Below are positions 58,660 through 64,000 of a stretch of DNA of 64,000 bases, one piece after another. Every line of letters starts with the position of its first letter. The first letter of the stretch is position 1. Source of the DNA: Diatrype stigma (taxonomy: Eukaryota > Ascomycota > Sordariomycetes > Xylariales > Diatrypaceae); the NCBI GenBank assembly GCA_022225965.2, contig JAKJXP020000015.1, positions 248,001-312,000 of the forward strand. Direction: 5' to 3'. The notes under the pieces were generated by a model, which saw only the letters and a list, made by a program, of their open reading frames with translations, searched no databases and was not told the origin of the DNA. The translations under genes and the position numbers were made by a program.

Positions 58660-61241
58660 TTACGTATGCATAATACCCGTACATGTATATGCGTTATAGC
58701 TCTCTTTTACCCCGCTAAATAGCCGCGATCAACCGCAAGTTGAGGGTGACTTGGGCGAGTCCTACGTCAGCGGGAGATGGCATTTTGGGAGAGCTGGACT
58801 GGAGCTCTACGGTAGCTGGTGCTCACTCAGGGAGGGGCTGTGACGGCTTCTCGGAGGAAAACATCCTCCATTTCCCGGTTTACGCACGAACCACATGAGG
58901 GGAACCAACTGTACCATTTTTTCGTCCAGACTAGGGTTGACCTGGCTGATAGCAGATAACCAAAGCGCCAAACCGAACCGGGACTAGTTTCACTATCCAA
59001 ACCCATACAAAATTTATTTTTTTCTGTTCCCAAGCTGCAGAGCTTTCTTCCTTACAACGTCGAAGCTTGAAGACCAAGCTGAGCTCCCTCGCTCCCTCGT
59101 TCTCTCACGCGCTCATGCGCAATAATAATTGGTAAGTCCACAACTGTCTTCATACCCATTCCCTTTTCCCTGATGACAATCCGCAAAACCGCAAACAAAC
59201 TAGAGTCTTTGATCTCTTGAAATGTAACTACTTGCATGTCAGTCTGAGCAAGCAATGCAAAGCATCTTCTCACAGCACATCATCGTCAGCTTCAGCTTGC
59301 TAACCATGAGACTCGCTAGATATTTTCCAAGAGCCCTCTACATAGTAGGCTACGAAGGAACCTCGTAGCAGTAGCAGTAGCACACTCAGTATGGCGTAGT
59401 TCTTCACCAGGAGGTGCAGTCATTGGTATGTACCTTGTTCCCCTCCACCCAACCGACTTTCATGATGAGCACTTCTATGCATTGCATAGCTGGAAATTAC
59501 CGTCTGAGGCTTCTGCTCTTGACGAAAAAACACAGGCTGTGTCTGATCCACATATCATTGTCTCTTATCTATTGCCCTTCCTTTGGTAGCTTCACTGCTA
59601 ACCCCGAGACGAACAGGCACCTAGTATTTCGGGCGAAGATGGTATGCGCAATCTACTTTATGCAACTGCGGACACCTTCACATGATGAAGCGGCACTGGG
59701 CTCCGATCAAAATCACATGAGTCGATATGCCATCTGGCAGGCCTAGAAAACCTCGCCCCACTGATGACGCATCACGGAATTCAATCTTTTTGCAAGACCG
59801 AAGCCGCAGCTTGCTAACTGCCGATGCTCAGTCGAGTTGGGATATATCTTGTAGTTGGTTATCTACTCTAGTGGGCGTCTGCTCCAGGCCCATGGAGCGA
59901 TGGCCAATGGCTCGCAGTCTATGCTTGCAATCATAGGGTAAGCACAATCCGAGCTTGAAGCAACCAACACACATCTTTGTCTGATGAACACAGATGACGA
60001 GTCTGAATCGGGTTTCCGTTGAAGACAACCTTTTTACTACCATTCATGCCTTTTCTGATACAGATCTACCACATTTTTGTTATTTGGATTTGAAGATTTG
60101 TTCCCCGGGCTAACATCGACAAAGCTACTAGATACTGTGCCATGATATTGATGGTTAGTTGCTCTCCATCGGGTTCAAGAATGTCCCCAGCCGTCGCATT
60201 ATGATGATCTGACTTAACCAATTGACAAGCATATGTCATAGCTTAACAGCGTGGATGAGAACTGTCTTGTCTGATTGCAGTTCGGATGGGGATATTCTTC
60301 TACCTGTAATTGAAGTCGAAGGTGGATGCTAATTCCATGCTTCATAGCTAATTTCGGGAGACCTAAACTCACATTGCACGATGAGTCGCTATACCAACAG
60401 GTAAGAACAACCAAGTTCTCAATACTCCTCCCCATGCAAATTCATATGATGATCATATTTATCACGACGGTCAACATAGCTCTAACCAGCCTTGATGATA
60501 TTGCCTTTGACAAGGCTTTCTGTGTCTGAAATGAATTTGTCCATGCTGCTTTCTTGCATTTACCATGAAAGATTCGAACTGACATCGAAACAAGGTTCCC
60601 TTTCCACCTTCGCAATCTAGCGAAGAAACCAAATTACAAGGTGCTATCCAGGTAAGTTGGAAGTCTTCATCTTTCATGGGACATATACCTACCCCCCTTG
60701 CCATATCTGTAGAATCTCCGTAATAGTAATAAGATGTTATGTTATTTTGACACAAAATTCTTCATACACCTTCCACGGCGAGTCCAATCAGTCTCACACG
60801 TTGCCTTGGCGTCTCGAAGGTCGTTACCTCTTGTTGTTGATTCGCTATAATGGGTGCATGAGGCTCAGTCTTGCATTAAGAAGTAGTTACGTATGTGTTG
60901 AATTAACAAGCTCTGAGGATTACATTCATGTCTTTGTGTACTGTTCAGTGCGAAGTTGGGCCATCTAGCTCTGAATTCGTATGCCTCGAATAAGCAGGTA
61001 TTGGCTTTTTTTACCCGTTGCTTCGTCCTGATCCCGAACGATCCAGCCTTTCCCCTCCAGGCCAGTCCATGTCTCCAAACGATCAGGGCAACCCCGCCGG
61101 CGACGTCTGACAACCTACCTACTTCGGCGTGCGACCGGCGGGGATACTTGGCGGGACGGCGCTCCAATCCACTGGCGCGCGCTTACACTGCCGGCAAGTC
61201 CCCGTGTCCAACGTAGAGAGAGGAACCGGAAGTATGCCGAC
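58660..61241. other. Gene-poor sequence right of the transposon block
   Basis: Base composition returns to normal at about 58680. Short ORFs on both strands lack recognisable domains. No gene or RNA is supported. Confidence 0.5.
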
Positions 61242-61243
61242 TA

Positions 61244-61934
61244 CTCGTCAGGGCTCTAATCGCCTTCTGACCCACAATTTAACGGCTTCGCCATTGGGGT
61301 CAGGGACAAGCTAAATGTAATGTAAAAGCTAAATGTAAAATTCTTTACATAATTCCCCATACAAATTAGGTGCAACTTGATGTAATCCACCTTGTGCCGA
61401 TACTGCCTTATACATTAATATTGTCCGCCCGCATAAGTCGAATTATGGAATAAAGCAGTACGACTTTTCACCACTCCCTAGTACCTACAACACCTACAGC
61501 ACCTACAGCACCTACAGCACCTACAGCACCTACAGCACCTACAGCACCTACAGCACCTACAGCACCTACAGCACCTCAGCACCTACAGCACCTACAGCAC
61601 CTACAGCACCTACAGCACCTACAGCACCTACAGCACCTACAGCACCTACAGCACCTACAGCACCTACAGCACTTACAGCACTTATACAAGTTATGCGGAG
61701 GCTAAATAATGCTTTGCATAAGTTGCGCGGTAACTAGGTAATAAAGAATAGCCTTATGCATTAATGCGGGCAATTGCAATATAAGATGCTACCTTTGTTT
61801 TAGGTGGGAACGCATATAAATTGTAAGTAGCAAAGAATTTTACATTTAGCTTTTGCATTACATTTAGCTTGTCCCTGACTACATCCGCGAAGCGGGCAAA
61901 ATGTGGGTCAGAAGGCGTTTGGAGCCCTGACGAG
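61244..61934. mobile_element. Non-autonomous (MITE-like) transposon related to 47083-50574
   Basis: 691 bp between TA dinucleotides (61242-61243 and 61935-61936). Inverted ends of about 95-100 bp begin CTCGTCAGGGCTC on both sides. Both subterminal regions, e.g. AATTCCCCATACAAATTAGG near 61351 and the AGGTGGGAACGCATA stretch near 61802, match the corresponding parts of the RIP-degraded element at 47083-50574. It codes for nothing and is an internal-deletion derivative of that family. Confidence 0.85.
61491..61690 (+). repeat. 9-bp minisatellite ACCTACAGC
   Basis: About 22 near-perfect units inside the MITE-like element. One unit has lost a base, and the last units read ACTTACAGC. The RIP-degraded relative has AT-rich repeats (AATTAATACCTATT-type) at the corresponding place, near 47330-47410. 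Confidence 0.9.
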
Positions 61935-61936
61935 TA

Positions 61937-64000
61937 GTATTCGTTAACTATGCCAGCCCTGGGCCAGGTCGTCTCGTCATCTTTCTTCGCTGACCTAGGT
62001 AGCCAGTCGCCTGCCGGCACGGTCTCAGTTTCGTCGCTGCCTCCAATCCCAGCTCGTGCCTGCTTGCTGCGTGCCGCCGGCCTCTGGGTGAGCCCCCTGC
62101 TGGCTGCGCTTTCCCGCCCACGGGCCCTGGACCTGGCCCCAGCTGCGAGTGCCCCTCCCGATGGCATGTTGCCGAGGGCTTTGATGGCTACCTGTTCCCC
62201 TGAGGGTCGCCTGGTCCCTACCAGGACTCCTTGTATCTCCCTCCATACGGGGTCCGGCTTCTGCTATCGCTGTCACCAACGACGCCACTTCCACCGCCTT
62301 CACTTTGACTATCTCTCATTCTGAAAGAGGAAGGGTTGGGTGCTGGTAATGTTCCTAGATCCGACGCGACCACCTCTGCTCGGAAAGATCGACCGGTAGT
62401 GGAGTTTTAACTGCTGGAGGTGCTGTGGGTGAGGACGGAGAGAAGAACAAGAATAAAGGTGGCACGGCAGCGCCTGCAAGCGATCGTATATACTAATGGT
62501 AATATGGTACCTATCGATGACCACCGGAGCCATGTACATCGAGCACGTTCGACCAGTTACAGCGGCGGGAAGGAAGGAGGAAGGTTGGGTGGCATTAGGG
62601 GACATATTCAAGGCCAAAACCCGCATGATGTCCACGAGAGCCAGACCTTGCAGAGCTTCAGGTGAGACCTAAAGCAGGCGGAGCACGGCCTATGTTGAGT
62701 TCGTGAGCGACAATAGGACCAGATACCTTACTTTGACCGCTTGAGGAAGGGATACCTACACGGCATGCCTTACTGGCATCGGCGCCTTGGTTTACTGAAA
62801 GTGAAGGAACAATATACCATGCCAGGTAGGTAGGTACCTATTCAACGTGAAGGTAGATGTGGTAAATTAAAACAATCTTGGAACCTAGTGATATGCCATG
62901 TCAACAAATTCGACGCCTCCCTGTATTGAAAACTTGCCTCGGCATCATCATCATCAGACTTCGCCAGCACGCTTATTCATAGCTCCAACCCGAATACTGA
63001 GAAAGGAACCCAAGTCGACATTACTAATAGAAAGAGAACCTGCCATTCCTAGGACCAGACCATCCACCAACCCAGATGACCCCCTAATGACAGCAATCTA
63101 TATCATCCTTATTTTGTCCGACTCTGCAGATACTCATCCGTCGGGACCGTAGCTATGTTCATAGCGTATTGTATTCTTTTCCTGGTAGGAAAAAAATCCA
63201 GAGATATTCGGTAACTTAACTGCTGGACGATTCTCATGTTTCAAATTTTCAGGTTCCCAATTCCCTGAGCAGTCACGACCTCATGGTAGCTCATCACCAT
63301 TGTATAATTCAAGGCGTGTTTTGCAAGGCGTATTTTGTTTACTGTTATTAACAAAGTTGAAATAACTCAAACTGGAATCGAGGGATGGATAGTTGGGTGA
63401 ATCCTTGTGGAAGTAGATTGTAGTGAGTAAAGGACCATGGATGCACTCGTAAATCTGTGCGCGAAACGAAGTATCGAAACCAGAAAGCTTACTTATTATA
63501 CGAACCCATTGAGATAAGAAATCCTGAAGAGAAACAAAATATTGTATGGTCCAACGTCCAGGCAACATTGGGGTCTTATTACTCGCCCAGGGCTTCATTA
63601 TCTGCTGCCCCATCTCCACGACGCACGCCATAGGGGGACGGGTTTACGCCATCTCAAACACCACTTTTGACAACTCTTGCGCTCCCCCTTGGTTAGCGGG
63701 AAACCCCCATCCACGCAATACCCAATCACACGCTGGGATCGTCCGATCACCTCATCGTCGTCGCATTGCGACAGCCCGTCCTGCAATGGCGAGGGTGTCC
63801 CAGTACCCCCGACGTTAGGCCTAGATCCCGATGTCTTATATGTAGGCCCCGTGGATCACCTGCCTAGCAATCACTTTAAGTAGCAGTCTGCCATGGCCGT
63901 TTCATAGCTTCGGGGATTGATGGAGACGGACTAGTTAGCATACCGGGCCTTGGGACATGAAGTAGAAGAGAAAGATAAGGAGAGTTACGTCGGTCACCAC
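61937..64000. other. Accessory sequence without a supported gene
   Basis: A GC-richer patch at 61950-62330 carries open frames on both strands, but no domain I can name. The rest is ordinary non-coding sequence, with AGGTAGGTAGGTACCT at 62825-62840. The window ends without entering a recognisable gene. Confidence 0.45.

Noticed and set aside
59414..59936. Possible spliced gene right of the transposon block
   Set aside because: Tried joining frames over GTATGT/GTAAGC sites but obtained no domain and frequent stops.

Overview
The window comes from a filamentous ascomycete (Pezizomycotina, probably a Sordariomycete). Its genes carry many short introns (50-130 bp) with GT..AG ends and CTAAC/CTGAC-like branch points. 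The proteins are typical of that group: HDEL-tailed BiP, Doa4-type ubiquitin hydrolase, Vps27, Hbs1, Pex11, Fpg. One block has been degraded by C-to-T/G-to-A change of the repeat-induced point mutation (RIP) type.

From 1 to 47 kb the window is ordinary gene-rich chromosome. In order it holds: the 3' end of glycyl-tRNA synthetase (+); a small cysteine-rich secreted protein (+); a six-exon secreted protein resembling glutamic (G1) peptidases (-); a dynamin-family GTPase (-); a Doa4-like deubiquitinase (-) head to head with the ESCRT-0 subunit Vps27 (+); the ribosome-rescue GTPase Hbs1 (+); the ER Hsp70 BiP/Kar2 (+); an MFS transporter of the Git1/phosphate-permease type (-); an Fpg/Nei DNA glycosylase (-) head to head with a PRPP synthetase (+); Pex11 (-); a berberine-bridge-type FAD oxidase (-); a mitochondrial Met-tRNA formyltransferase with an unusual long tail (-); and fructose-1,6-bisphosphatase (-). 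Doa4 and Vps27 act in the same endosomal ubiquitin-sorting pathway and share one divergent promoter region. The other neighbours show no pathway link. Intergenic spaces are 0.5-2.5 kb and repeatedly carry the perfect palindrome TACCTAGGTA (ten exact copies seen).

From 47.1 to 58.7 kb the sequence turns abruptly AT-rich and loses all long ORFs. It resolves into two DNA transposons that abut at one shared TA dinucleotide. The first (47083-50574) has long inverted ends and an unidentified transposase. The second (50577-58657) is a Tc1/mariner-type element whose RIP-damaged transposase reads on the + strand. A complete Ty1/copia retrotransposon (50795-56918, - strand) with two 185-bp LTRs and a 5-bp target duplication is inserted in the second element.

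From 58.7 to 64 kb the base composition returns to normal but I find no convincing gene. This part contains a 0.69-kb non-autonomous element (61244-61934) that shares ends with the first RIP-damaged transposon and carries a 9-bp minisatellite. It looks like accessory, gene-poor DNA next to the transposon block.

Gene models were assembled by hand from reading frames, splice motifs and family resemblance. No database search was possible.
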